64,000 nt of DNA from Actinomadura rayongensis (GTDB lineage Bacteria; Actinomycetota; Actinomycetes; Streptosporangiales; Streptosporangiaceae). The stretch's first letter is position 1, and the number at the start of each line of letters is the position of its first letter. The notes under the pieces were generated by a model. That model was not told the origin of the DNA. It made no database searches and was given only the letters and a program-made list of their open reading frames with translations. The position numbers were made by a program, and so were the translations under genes. Shown in pieces: positions 44,088 to 51,986 of the stretch. The stretch lies in assembly GCF_009831215.1 (NCBI RefSeq), contig NZ_WUTW01000003.1, positions 311,325-375,324 on the forward strand. The letters run 5' to 3'.

Positions 44088-44111
44088 AAAAGAGGGGGAG
44101 CCGGGGGCTCC
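44088..44111 (-). promoter_or_regulatory. Attenuator-like hairpin after operon B leader
   Basis: In the minus-strand transcript GGAGCC, 3 nt, GGCTCC forms a 6-bp hairpin (44097-44111) followed within 3 nt by a CTCTTTT tract (44088-44093). This lies 18 nt after the leader stop and about 20 nt before the permease ribosome-binding site. The CTCC arm could alternatively pair with that GGAGG. This suits cysteine-dependent attenuation. Confidence 0.55.
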
Positions 44112-44129
44112 GGGTGCGGATTCGGCGAG

Positions 44130-44201
44130 TCAACAGCCCGCGCTGCACACGCGGAGGAGGTCGATGTGGCGCCTCGCCACCAGAATCGCCGTCGCGTTCA
44201 T
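44130..44201 (-). CDS. Cysteine-type leader peptide of sulfur operon B
   Basis: 23 residues plus stop, from ATG at 44201. It has A-R-R-H-I-D-L-L-R-V-C, then ends S-A-G-C. The R-R-H-[VI]-D-L core matches the operon A leader, and there are two cysteine codons, the second just before the stop. It sits 73 nt upstream of the permease. Expected role: ribosome stalling under cysteine starvation alters the downstream hairpin. Confidence 0.8.
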   Translation of the reverse strand: MNATAILVARRHIDLLRVCSAGC

Positions 44202-44297
44202 GCCCACAGGATGCACACGGCGATGGCCGCTGGGAAGGCCCCGGAATTTCGGCTCCCACCTGCACGGACGTGACCCGGGGAGGCATTTCCTGTAAAA

Positions 44298-44308
44298 CCT
44301 ACCGATTT
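44298..44308 (-). promoter_or_regulatory. Shared AAATCGGTAGG motif upstream of operon B leader
   Basis: On the minus strand this is the same 11-mer as at 29088-29098, 97 nt before the leader start. It sits within an imperfect palindrome (CCTGgTAAA ... TTTTACAGG), suggesting a dimeric regulator. Confidence 0.5.
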
Positions 44309-44380
44309 ACCAGGGATTATGCCGGTTTCGACCCTTGACGATGATCGACGGCCCTGGACGGCGGAGTTGCGTAAATCACA

Positions 44381-44408
44381 CCGCCCGCCGTCCGGGGACG
44401 GCGGGCGG
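44381..44408 (-). terminator. Terminator of operon C
   Basis: A perfect inverted repeat of 13 bp (44381-44393 with 44396-44408) lies 10 nt downstream of the flavoprotein-HEAT stop codon and ahead of the operon B promoter region. Confidence 0.7.
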
Positions 44409-44418
44409 TCACGGCGGC

Positions 44419-47088
44419 TCAGCGGGCGAGGGCGTGCCGGGAGTAGGCGCGGACGTCGGCGTCGGCGTCCTCGTGCGCCGCGCGCAGCGCCGCGACGACG
44501 TCCGGACGCTCCGGCCACGCGGTCAGCGCGAGCACGGCGGCCTTGCGGACGTCGGCGTGCGGATCCTCCAGCGCCTTCGCCAGCGGCGCGACCGCCGCGT
44601 CCGGCGACGCGGCGGCCAGTCCCCGCGCCGCCCCCACCCGGACCTCCCAGGACGGGTCGTGCAGCGCCGCGACGGCCACCGCGTCCAGGGGCGGCGGGCA
44701 CCCGATCCCCGCCAGCCCCTCCAGCGCGGCGGCGCGGACGAGCGGGTCGGGGTCGGCGGCCAGCGTCCCGGCCGTTGCGGCGGCGGACGGGTCGCCGATC
44801 GCGCCGATGCCGTGCGCGACCTGGATCCGGACCTCGCGGTTGGCGTCGGCGGCGGCCCCGGCGACGCCGTCCGCGTCGTCCAGGGCGACGAGGCCGCGCA
44901 CCGCCTGGAGCCGGACGCGGTGGTCGGCGTCGGCGCGGGCGGCGCGGAACACGGCGCGGTCGCCGAGGCCGAGGGCGCGCAGCACGTCCAGCACCGCCGC
45001 GCGCACCACGGCGTCCGGCGAGGCCAGCGGCGGGGTCAGGGCGGCACGGACGTCGGGGGACGCGGGCAGCACCTCCACCAGCTCGCGCAGCGCCGTCGCG
45101 GCGGCGTGCCGCACCGCGCCGTGCGCGTCGCCGAGCGCCCCGGCCAGCACGGCGGCGGTGCCGTCCGGGACTACCTCGGTGACCGTCGCGACGGCCGCGC
45201 GCCGCACCTTCGGGTCCGCGTCGGCGAGGTAGGGCGCGAGGTCGGCGGCCGACGGGCCGGACTCGGCGAGCCGCAGCAGCTCCAGCATCCGGGGCGAGCG
45301 CGTCACGCCGGACGCGGGCCGGTCCGATTGCCGGACGGGCGCGGACGCGGCCACCGGCGCGGCGGCCCCCAGCACGATCGGCTCGGTGCCGTTCGCGGGG
45401 ACGTCGATGCCGTCCACGTCCACCAGGTAGGGCGCGACGGGCCGCTTCAGGAACTCCATCGCCCCGTCGCCGCGCCGCCGCAGGTTGAGGTGGTAGAACC
45501 AGGCCGCGTCGTCGCGTTCGGGCAGGTCGGCGCGGTCGTGGTAGAGGCCCCACCGGCTCTCGGTCCGGGTCAGCGACGCCCGCGCGGCCATCTCCGCGCA
45601 GTCGCGGATGAACGTGACCTCCGCGCAGCGCATCAGCTCGTGCGGGGTCCGCGCGCCCATCGCCGCGATCTCGCCGCGCATCCGGTCGAACGTCTCGATC
45701 GCCAGCTCCAGCCGCCGGGCGGTCTTGGCGGGCGCGACATAGTCGTTGACGAACCGGCGCAGCTTGTACTCGACCTGCTGCTGCGGCGGGCCGTCCGGGT
45801 TGCGCAGCGGCCGGTAGACCAGCTCGTGCGCGGCGGCGATCTGGTCCTCGTCCAGCGGTCCCGGCGCGTGGTGCGCGGCGGCGTGCGCGCCCGCGAGGTC
45901 GCCGAACACGAACGCGCCGATCATGTAGTTGTGCGGGACGCAGGCCAGGTCGCCCGCCGCGTACAGGCCGGGGACGGTCGTGCGCGCGTTCTCGTCCACC
46001 CACACCCCCGAGGACGAGTGCCCGCCGCACAGGCCGATCTCGGAGATGTGCATCTCGACGTCGTGCGTCCGGTAGTCGTGGCCGCGTCCGGCGTGGAAGG
46101 TGCCGCGCGTGGGCCGCTCGGTGGTGTGCAGGATGCCTTCGAGGGCGGTCAGCGTCTCGTCGGGCAGGTGGCTGAGCTTGAGGTAGATCGGGCCGCGCGC
46201 CGAGTCGATCTCCCGCTTGACCTCGGCCATCATCTGCCCGGACCAGTAGTCGCAGTCCACGAACCGCTCGCCGTCGGCGTTCACCTGGTAGCCGCCGAAC
46301 GGGTTCGCGACGTACGCGCAGGCCGGGCCGTTGTAGTCCTTGATCAGCGGGTTGATCTGGAAGCACTCGATGCCGCTCAGCTCGGCGCCCGCGTGGTAGG
46401 CCATCGCGTAGCCGTCGCCGGCGTTGGCGGGGTTCTCGTACGTCCCGTAGAGGTAGCCGCTGGCGGGCAGGCCGAGGCGCCCGCACGGGCCGGTCGCGAG
46501 GATCACAGCGCCCGCCGCGACGGTGACGAACTCGCCGGTGCGGGTGTCGAACCCGGCGGCGCCGACGGCGCGCCCCTCGTGCGTCAGGACCCGGACGGGC
46601 ATGACGCGGTTCTCGATCGTCACGCGCTCGCGCATCGTCCGCTGCCGCAGCACGCGGTAGAGCACCTTCTTGACGTCCTTGCCCTCCGGCATCGGCAGCA
46701 CGTAGCTCCCGGACCGGTGGACGCGCCGCACCGCGTACTCGCCGTGCTCGTCCTTCTCGAACTTGACGCCGTACTTCTCCAGCCGCTTCACCATCGCGAA
46801 CCCGCGCGTGGCGGTCTGGTGGACGGTGCGCTGGTTCACGATGCCGTCGTTGGCGCGGGTGATCTCGGCGACGTAGTCCTCGGGGGTGGCCTTGCCGGGG
46901 ATGACGGCGTTGTTGACGCCGTCCATGCCCATCGCCAGCGCGCCCGAGTGCCGGACGTGCGCCTTCTCCAGCAGCAGGACGTTCGCGCCCCGCTCGGCGG
47001 CGGTGATCGCGGCCATCGTCCCGGCGGTGCCGCCGCCGACGACGAGGACGTCGCAGCGCAGCTCGCGCCGCGCGGTCGGGATCTCCAT
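44419..47088 (-). CDS. AprA/fumarate-reductase-like flavoprotein fused to HEAT repeats
   Basis: 889 residues. Residues 1-585 form an FAD-dependent reductase: V-V-G-G-G-T-A-G-T for FAD, G-A-L-A-M-G-M-D-G, and G-L-Y-A-A-G-D-L-A in the C-terminal FAD half. Residues about 600-889 are at least eight HEAT/PBS-lyase-like repeats (units such as D-P-D-P-L-V-R-A-A-A-L-E-G-L-A). Length is about 300 residues above the usual. The scaffold may hold a partner such as the AprB-like ferredoxin of the same operon. ATGA overlap with the ATPase gene. Last gene of operon C; reaction not established, perhaps on APS or sulfite. Confidence 0.85.
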   Translation of the reverse strand: MEIPTARRELRCDVLVVGGGTAGTMAAITAAERGANVLLLEKAHVRHSGALAMGMDGVNNAVIPGKATPEDYVAEITRANDGIVNQRTVHQTATRGFAMVKRLEKYGVKFEKDEHGEYAVRRVHRSGSYVLPMPEGKDVKKVLYRVLRQRTMRERVTIENRVMPVRVLTHEGRAVGAAGFDTRTGEFVTVAAGAVILATGPCGRLGLPASGYLYGTYENPANAGDGYAMAYHAGAELSGIECFQINPLIKDYNGPACAYVANPFGGYQVNADGERFVDCDYWSGQMMAEVKREIDSARGPIYLKLSHLPDETLTALEGILHTTERPTRGTFHAGRGHDYRTHDVEMHISEIGLCGGHSSSGVWVDENARTTVPGLYAAGDLACVPHNYMIGAFVFGDLAGAHAAAHHAPGPLDEDQIAAAHELVYRPLRNPDGPPQQQVEYKLRRFVNDYVAPAKTARRLELAIETFDRMRGEIAAMGARTPHELMRCAEVTFIRDCAEMAARASLTRTESRWGLYHDRADLPERDDAAWFYHLNLRRRGDGAMEFLKRPVAPYLVDVDGIDVPANGTEPIVLGAAAPVAASAPVRQSDRPASGVTRSPRMLELLRLAESGPSAADLAPYLADADPKVRRAAVATVTEVVPDGTAAVLAGALGDAHGAVRHAAATALRELVEVLPASPDVRAALTPPLASPDAVVRAAVLDVLRALGLGDRAVFRAARADADHRVRLQAVRGLVALDDADGVAGAAADANREVRIQVAHGIGAIGDPSAAATAGTLAADPDPLVRAAALEGLAGIGCPPPLDAVAVAALHDPSWEVRVGAARGLAAASPDAAVAPLAKALEDPHADVRKAAVLALTAWPERPDVVAALRAAHEDADADVRAYSRHALAR

Positions 47089-47816
47089 CAGCGGACCTCT
47101 TCTCCGGTGCGGGCGCCGAGCGCGGCGAGGACGCGGGCGCGCAGCGTGTCGTCGGGGGCGGCGGGGACGTCGGCGTCGAGCGCGACGCCGCGGCGGCCGA
47201 GCACGACGACGCGGTCGCCGAGCAGCAGCGCCTCGTCGACGTCGTGGGTGACGAACACGACCGTCGCGGGCGCGTCGGCGAGCACGTCCAGCAGCAGCCG
47301 CTGCATCGCGGCGCGGGTCTGGGCGTCGAGCGCGCCGAACGGCTCGTCCATGAGCAGCGCGCGGGGACGGCCGGCGAGCGCGCGGGCGAGCTGGACGCGC
47401 TGGCGCATCCCGCCCGAGAGCTGGCGCGGCAGGCGGCGGACGGCGTCGGCGAGGCCCACCCGGGCCAGCCACTCGGCCGCCTCGGCTCGGCGCGCGTTGC
47501 GCGGGACGCCTCTTATGGCCAGCGGCAGTTCGACGTTGCGGCGCGCGGACCGCCACGGCAGCAGCGCGTCGTCCTGGAACACGAGCGCGCGGTCGGGCGA
47601 CGGGCCGGTGATCGTCTCCCCGCCCGCCGTCACCGCGCCGCCGGACGGCCGCAGCAGGCCCGCGAACGCGCGCAGCAGCGTGGACTTGCCGCACCCGGAC
47701 GGCCCGGCGACGACGAGGAACTCGCCCGCCCGCACGTCCAGGTCCAGCCCGGTGCAGACGGCGTGGTCGCCGTAGCCGAGGGTCGCGCGCTCGGCGCGCA
47801 GGGACAGCGGGCTCAC
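47088..47816 (-). CDS. ABC transporter ATPase (operon C)
   Basis: 242 residues from GTG at 47816. Walker A G-P-S-G-C-G-K-S-T, Q-loop V-F-Q-D-D-A-L-L-P-W, signature L-S-G-G-M-R-Q-R, Walker B A-L-L-M-D-E-P-F-G-A-L-D, switch T-H-D-V-D-E-A. SsuB-like. Overlaps the permease by 4 nt (GTGA). Confidence 0.95.
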   Translation of the reverse strand: MSPLSLRAERATLGYGDHAVCTGLDLDVRAGEFLVVAGPSGCGKSTLLRAFAGLLRPSGGAVTAGGETITGPSPDRALVFQDDALLPWRSARRNVELPLAIRGVPRNARRAEAAEWLARVGLADAVRRLPRQLSGGMRQRVQLARALAGRPRALLMDEPFGALDAQTRAAMQRLLLDVLADAPATVVFVTHDVDEALLLGDRVVVLGRRGVALDADVPAAPDDTLRARVLAALGARTGEEVR

Positions 47817-48649
47817 CGCTCCTCCTCGCCCGGAAGCCAGCGCGTGACGCGCCGCCCCGCCAGCTCGACGGCGCCGGACGTGACGCGGCCCAGCACCCCG
47901 ATCGTGATCATCCCGACGAGGACGCCCGGGTAGTCGACGATCGTGTACGCCTGCCACGTCCGGTAGCCGACGCCGAAGTCGCCGGAGATCATCTCGGCGG
48001 ACACCACGCAGATCCACGCGACGCCCATCCCGACCGACAGGCCGCCGAACACGCCGGGCAGGATGCCGGGCAGCACGACCGACAGGAGCACGCGGGCCCG
48101 GCCGCCGCCGAGCGTCCGGACGGCGTCCGCCCAGACCGTCGGCAGCGCGCGGACGGCGTGCCGCGTGCTGACGAGGATCGGGAAGAACGCCGCGACGAAC
48201 GTGATGAACACGATGCCCTGCTCGTTCTTCGGGAACAGCAGGATCGCGACGGGCACGAGCGCGATCGCCGGGATCGGGCGGACGACCTCCAGCAGCGGGC
48301 TGAGCAGGTCGTCCGCCCAGCGCGACCGCGCGACCGCGACGCCGAGCGCCACGCCGAGGGCGGCGGCGAGCGCGAAGCCGGACACGATCCGGACGAGGCT
48401 CTGCGCGACGTCCTGCCAGTACTGGCCGGTCTGGAGCTGGCGGCCGAACTCGCGGGCGACGTCCTCCGGGCCGGGGAGGCGGTCGAAGCGCAGGCCGAGG
48501 CGCGCGTTCGCGGCCGTCAGCAGGTGCCAGAGGGCGAGGGCGGCGACGAGGGCGGCTGCGCGGACGAGCCTGCGGCTTCCGCGTTTTCTCGGCTTCGGGG
48601 CGGGCCGTTCTTGGGCGGCGGCGCGGGGTTCGTCCAGGGCGAGCGTCAT
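47813..48649 (-). CDS. ABC transporter permease (operon C)
   Basis: 278 residues with about six helices; the docking loop is W-A-D-A-V-R-T-L-G-G-G-R-A-R. A basic, Pro-rich N-tail precedes the first helix. ATG at 48649 overlaps the SBP stop (ATGA). Confidence 0.92.
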   Translation of the reverse strand: MTLALDEPRAAAQERPAPKPRKRGSRRLVRAAALVAALALWHLLTAANARLGLRFDRLPGPEDVAREFGRQLQTGQYWQDVAQSLVRIVSGFALAAALGVALGVAVARSRWADDLLSPLLEVVRPIPAIALVPVAILLFPKNEQGIVFITFVAAFFPILVSTRHAVRALPTVWADAVRTLGGGRARVLLSVVLPGILPGVFGGLSVGMGVAWICVVSAEMISGDFGVGYRTWQAYTIVDYPGVLVGMITIGVLGRVTSGAVELAGRRVTRWLPGEEER

Positions 48650-50028
48650 GCCGTCCGCACCGCCTCTTCGTACGTTATGTCCGTGGCGTTCGGGTGGGCG
48701 GCGCGGTAGCGATCGGCGTTCTGGCGGGTGGCGAAGGGGAGATAACGGCCGCCGTCGTGCAGCCAGACCATCGCGTCGGCGAACCAGCGGGTGCCGGTGA
48801 GGGCGTCCTGCGCGTAGACGGCGCGGATCTTCCTGCCGTTCTGCCGGAACGTCTTCACGTTCTTCAGCAGGCATTGCGGATCGGCGGCGGGGTGAGTGGC
48901 GTGTTCGCCGTCCAGCCAGATCTCACCGGCTTTCGCGGGGTCGTCCACCGGCTTCTTGCACGCCTCGTCGGTGCCCTTGATGGCGGCCTTGTTCTGCGTG
49001 GCGGCGGCGTCCTGGTCGTATTTCGCGCCGTACGCGCGGCGGATGTACTGGTCGTCGATGAACTTGTCGAGGTTCACCGGGTTCTGCAGCACGCCGATCT
49101 GTTTGAGGAACGGGACATCGTGGCGCAGCGCGTCGCCGAGCTGCTTCTTGAGGGTCACGTCGAACGTCGACTGGCCGCCCGCGCCGTTGTAGAGGTAGAC
49201 CGTCTCGGCCGGGAGCCCGGTGCTCCTCGCGACGCTCTCGGCGGCCTCGACCGGGTGCGCGTGGAGGTAGTCGGTGGCCTGGATCTGCGCTTTCAGGAAC
49301 GCCTGGAGGACGTCGCCGCGCTGCTCGGCGAAGGACGACCGGACGACGACGCCGTGGAACGTCGGGACGTCCAGGTCCCCTCCGTCGTAGAGCAGCCGCG
49401 CCTGCCCCCGGTTCACCAGCAGGCCCGGCCAGGCGACGAACTGGGCCAGCGCCGCCGCCTTTCCGCTCTGGAGCGCCGACGCGCCGACGGACGGCTGCTG
49501 GTTCTCCGTCTTCACGTCGCCGACGGCGTATTTCTTGAGCGCCTGGACGAGCGTCCCGTGGCCCGCGGATCCGATGCTCGCCGAGACCGTCTTTCCCTTG
49601 AGGTCGGCGATCGTGCGGAATTTCGCGTTCTTGTCCACGACGACGCCGTTCAGCGAGCCGCGCAGGTTGTAGCCCGTCACGGAGACGAGTTCGGTGCGGG
49701 CGTCCGCGCCCTGCGCCTGCGCGCGGGACCCGTTGATGAGCAGCGGGTAGTCGCCCATCGAACCGATGTCGATTTTTCCGGCGAGCATCTGCGCGGTGAT
49801 CGGGGCGCCCGTGTCGTAGTCCTGCCAGACGACCTTGTACTTCGTCCCGAGGGCCTTCTCGAAGTAGCCGAGCGAGCGCAGCAGCGTGCCCGCCGTGACC
49901 GTGTTGATGGTCTTGGACTGGTAGCCGACGACGACGGTCGTCGCGCCGCCGGTGCCGGCGTTGCCCGCGACCGAGCAGCCGCCCGCCGCGAGCGTCGCGG
50001 CGGCGATAATCGTGAGGGATCGGTTCAC
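48646..50028 (-). CDS. ABC substrate-binding lipoprotein with NosL-like C-terminal domain
   Basis: 460 residues from GTG at 50028. Lipobox L-A-A-G-G-C. About 25-365 is an SsuA/TauA-like binding domain (V-V-V-G-Y-Q-S-K opening; G-K-T-V-S-A-S-I-G-S). The last 95 residues resemble the copper protein NosL: P-Q-C-L-L-K-N-V, then R-A-V-Y-A-Q-D-A-L-T-G-T-R-W-F-D-like strands, and N-A-D-R-Y-R near the end. Solute-binding proteins normally stop at about 340 residues. The tail could bind copper or another cofactor. The NosL call is by eye. Confidence 0.7.
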   Translation of the reverse strand: MNRSLTIIAAATLAAGGCSVAGNAGTGGATTVVVGYQSKTINTVTAGTLLRSLGYFEKALGTKYKVVWQDYDTGAPITAQMLAGKIDIGSMGDYPLLINGSRAQAQGADARTELVSVTGYNLRGSLNGVVVDKNAKFRTIADLKGKTVSASIGSAGHGTLVQALKKYAVGDVKTENQQPSVGASALQSGKAAALAQFVAWPGLLVNRGQARLLYDGGDLDVPTFHGVVVRSSFAEQRGDVLQAFLKAQIQATDYLHAHPVEAAESVARSTGLPAETVYLYNGAGGQSTFDVTLKKQLGDALRHDVPFLKQIGVLQNPVNLDKFIDDQYIRRAYGAKYDQDAAATQNKAAIKGTDEACKKPVDDPAKAGEIWLDGEHATHPAADPQCLLKNVKTFRQNGRKIRAVYAQDALTGTRWFADAMVWLHDGGRYLPFATRQNADRYRAAHPNATDITYEEAVRTA

Positions 50029-50039
50029 CGTGGGGTCTC

Positions 50040-50267
50040 TCAGCGCAGCAGGTAGGGGATGTTGACGGTCACCGCGCCCGTCGGGCAGCGGTCGGCGCAG
50101 GGGCCGCAGTACCAGCACTCGTCCACGAACATGTGGGCCTTGCCGGTCTCGGGGTTCAGGGCGAGGGAGTCGAGCGGGCACACGTCGATGCAGAGCGTGC
50201 AGCCGTCGATGCAGAGGGACTCGTCCACCGTCACGGGGACGTCGGCGCGGTTCTCCACCAGGGACAT
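50040..50267 (-). CDS. AprB-like 2[4Fe-4S] ferredoxin
   Basis: 75 residues. C-I-D-G-C-T-L-C-I-D-V-C-P and C-W-Y-C-G-P-C-A-D-R-C-P give two cluster sites. The C-x2-G-C-x2-C form is characteristic of the AprB subunit of APS reductase. In operon C it is probably the electron partner of the flavoprotein-HEAT protein. Confidence 0.85.
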   Translation of the reverse strand: MSLVENRADVPVTVDESLCIDGCTLCIDVCPLDSLALNPETGKAHMFVDECWYCGPCADRCPTGAVTVNIPYLLR

Positions 50268-50339
50268 GACGCGGGCTCCAGTCGGTTTTCGGGCAGGCTT
50301 CGAGGGCCGTGCGTCGCACGGCGTTCCGGGCGTCCGGGG

Positions 50340-51095
50340 CTAGGTGCGGCGCAGGGTGCCGGTCATCGTGATGCGGTCGCCGCGGAAGCGGATGTACTCC
50401 AGGTCGACGGGACGTCCGTCGGCGAGCCTGGTGAGCCGCTCGGCCATGAGCAGCGCCGTCCCGCGCGGGGTCTCCAGCACGGCCGCCGAGTGCGGGTCGG
50501 CGTTGACGGCCTCCATCGTCATCTCGGCGGTGCCGAGCGGCTGCCCGGCGAGCCGTTCGAGGAGCACGAACACGTCGTTGTGCACGAGGTCCTCTTCCAG
50601 CAGCGGTTCGCCGAGGTCGCGGACGATGTAGGTGAGGTCCAGCGAGAACGGCACGCCGCCGATCCTGCGCAGCCGCTCGATGTACACGACGGGCTCCCCC
50701 GGCGGCAGCGCGAGCCGGTCGCTGATCTCCTGCGGCGGCGTGAACGACCCGGTCGTGCGGACCTCGTTCGTCACCTCGCCGTGGCCCTTCAGCGTCTCGC
50801 CGAGCCCGAGCAGCCGCTCGAACCCGTGCGTGTACTTCTCGGCGACGACGACGCTCCCCACTCCCGGGCACCGCTCGATGAGGCCTTCGCCGCGCAGCAG
50901 GTCCAGCGCGTCCCGGACGGTGTTGCGCGACGCGGCGAACTCCCGGACGAGACACGACTCGGCGGGCAGCACGCCGTCGCCGAACACGCCGTTCACGACC
51001 TGCCGCCGCAGGACGTCGGCGACCTGCCGCGCCCGGTCCGCCCGCCGTCTGCGGACGTCGCCGAGCTCGATCGCCGCCAAGTTCTCGCTGGTCAC
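50340..51095 (-). CDS. GntR-family (HutC/UTRA) transcriptional regulator
   Basis: 251 residues from GTG at 51095. N-terminal winged helix (L-R-R-Q-V-V-N-G-V-F, S-R-N-T-V-R-D-A-L-D-L-L), then UTRA ligand domain with I-E-R-L-R-R-I-G-G and the closing G-D-R-I-T-M-T. No Shine-Dalgarno is present; the -10 box is so near that the mRNA is probably leaderless. It is the first gene before the AprB-like ferredoxin (72-nt gap) and likely autoregulates and controls operon C. Confidence 0.88.
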   Translation of the reverse strand: MTSENLAAIELGDVRRRRADRARQVADVLRRQVVNGVFGDGVLPAESCLVREFAASRNTVRDALDLLRGEGLIERCPGVGSVVVAEKYTHGFERLLGLGETLKGHGEVTNEVRTTGSFTPPQEISDRLALPPGEPVVYIERLRRIGGVPFSLDLTYIVRDLGEPLLEEDLVHNDVFVLLERLAGQPLGTAEMTMEAVNADPHSAAVLETPRGTALLMAERLTRLADGRPVDLEYIRFRGDRITMTGTLRRT

Positions 51096-51100
51096 GCGGC

Positions 51101-51130
51101 AAACATACTTACCAAGTCGGAAATTGTGAA
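51101..51130 (-). promoter_or_regulatory. Promoter and GntR operator of operon C
   Basis: On the minus strand TTCACA (51125-51130) and TATGTT (51101-51106) are 18 nt apart. A palindrome ACTT-ACC-AAGT (51107-51117) lies between them, a typical repressor position. The predicted start of transcription falls on or next to the GTG. Confidence 0.6.
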
Positions 51131-51592
51131 TACCACCCGCACAACGCCACCCGTCCCGCCCGAAAAACGCCCTCCACCTGCACGAACGCCGTCCGCGCAT
51201 CCCGTTCCGCCACCCACCCGCCAGATGCTGTACCGGACCAACCCCCGGCAGCGGCGGCGCGCTGAAGCCAGGTCTCGCACGGCGGGCAGCGCGGGCAGCG
51301 CGCGCAGCGCGGGTGGTGCAGCGAGCGCAGGCGACGCGGGCAGCGTCAGGCGACGCAGGCAAGTCGGACAGCGCGGGCGACGCAAGGGCACGGCAGTGCG
51401 GGAAGTGGAGGCGCGAGGAACTTGCGGGATTTCCGGCGCGTGGCGGAGGGAGTGGCCGGAGTGCGGGGGTTCGCTCTTGCGGCGGCGGCAGGGCTGGGAC
51501 TGCGCGGTCCGGTGGGCGGAGGGCGCGGAGCGGCGGCCGGGTGCGAGCGGGGTGCGGTGCGTGGGTGGGCGGCGAGGCCCGGTGTGTTCCGG
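51131..51592. other. Low-complexity intergenic region with degenerate GC-rich repeats
   Basis: About 460 nt without a convincing gene. At 51281-51385 there are many degenerate GCGGGCAGC/GCGACGCAG-type units of about 9 nt. 51386-51592 is purine-rich with low pyrimidine content. Long frames here are low-complexity and have no recognisable protein features. Confidence 0.5.
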
Positions 51593-51733
51593 TTACTTCT
51601 TGGGGTCTTCGTCGGGGACGGTGATCCAGGCTTCGATGTTGCCCTTGCCGTCGCAGAACTTACAGGTCGTCCCCTTCTTTGTCTGGCCCTTCGTACAGTT
51701 CGGGCAGACCGACGTTATCTTCTTTCTTGCCAC
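51593..51733 (-). CDS. Small zinc-ribbon-like protein
   Basis: About 46 residues from GTG at 51733 (an ATG at 51775 is possible). It has C-P-N-C and C-K-F-C-D-G-K-G-N, like a DnaJ-type zinc repeat. It overlaps the following ORF by about 74 nt and lies in DNA of lower GC than its surroundings, suggesting foreign origin. Function unknown. Confidence 0.5.
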   Translation of the reverse strand: MARKKITSVCPNCTKGQTKKGTTCKFCDGKGNIEAWITVPDEDPKK

Positions 51734-51986
51734 GGTTCCGCTTTCTCGCCTCAAGCAGGAGCTTGGCGCTCTCATAGGTGTGGATCCGCGTCCGCCAGGG
51801 GTCGGGCTCCATGTACTCCCAGAAGTTCAGCACCTCCTGGTCCCAGCGGGCCTCGCCGCAGGCCAGACAGTGGACGACGCCGAGTTCCTCCAGCACCTTG
51901 TGCAACTGGTGCCGCCCGGTCGGACTGCCCTTACACCGGGATTTGGCAATTTTGGCCATTTCAGGGGACATCTCACGGGCTGGCAT
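51660..51986 (-). CDS. Small hypothetical protein with C-x2-C
   Basis: 108 residues from ATG at 51986; TTG at 52010 is possible. It has S-P-T-G-R-H-Q-L-H-K-V-L, then C-L-A-C-G-E-A-R-W and an acidic C-terminus. A TAGAGT box at 51994-51999 lies just 8 nt upstream of the start, which may mean a leaderless mRNA. Resembles small phage- or element-type proteins but is not recognised. Confidence 0.5.
   Translation of the reverse strand: MPAREMSPEMAKIAKSRCKGSPTGRHQLHKVLEELGVVHCLACGEARWDQEVLNFWEYMEPDPWRTRIHTYESAKLLLEARKRNRGKKEDNVGLPELYEGPDKEGDDL

Noticed and set aside
44419-47694. Single larger ORF joining ATPase-region frame and flavoprotein
   Set aside because: The N-terminal 200 residues are an out-of-frame Arg/Ala-rich shadow of the ATPase gene; ATG at 47088 overlaps the ATPase stop in the usual ATGA manner.
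51281-51385. CRISPR-like array
   Set aside because: Units are short, irregular and without spacers; this is a low-complexity repeat.
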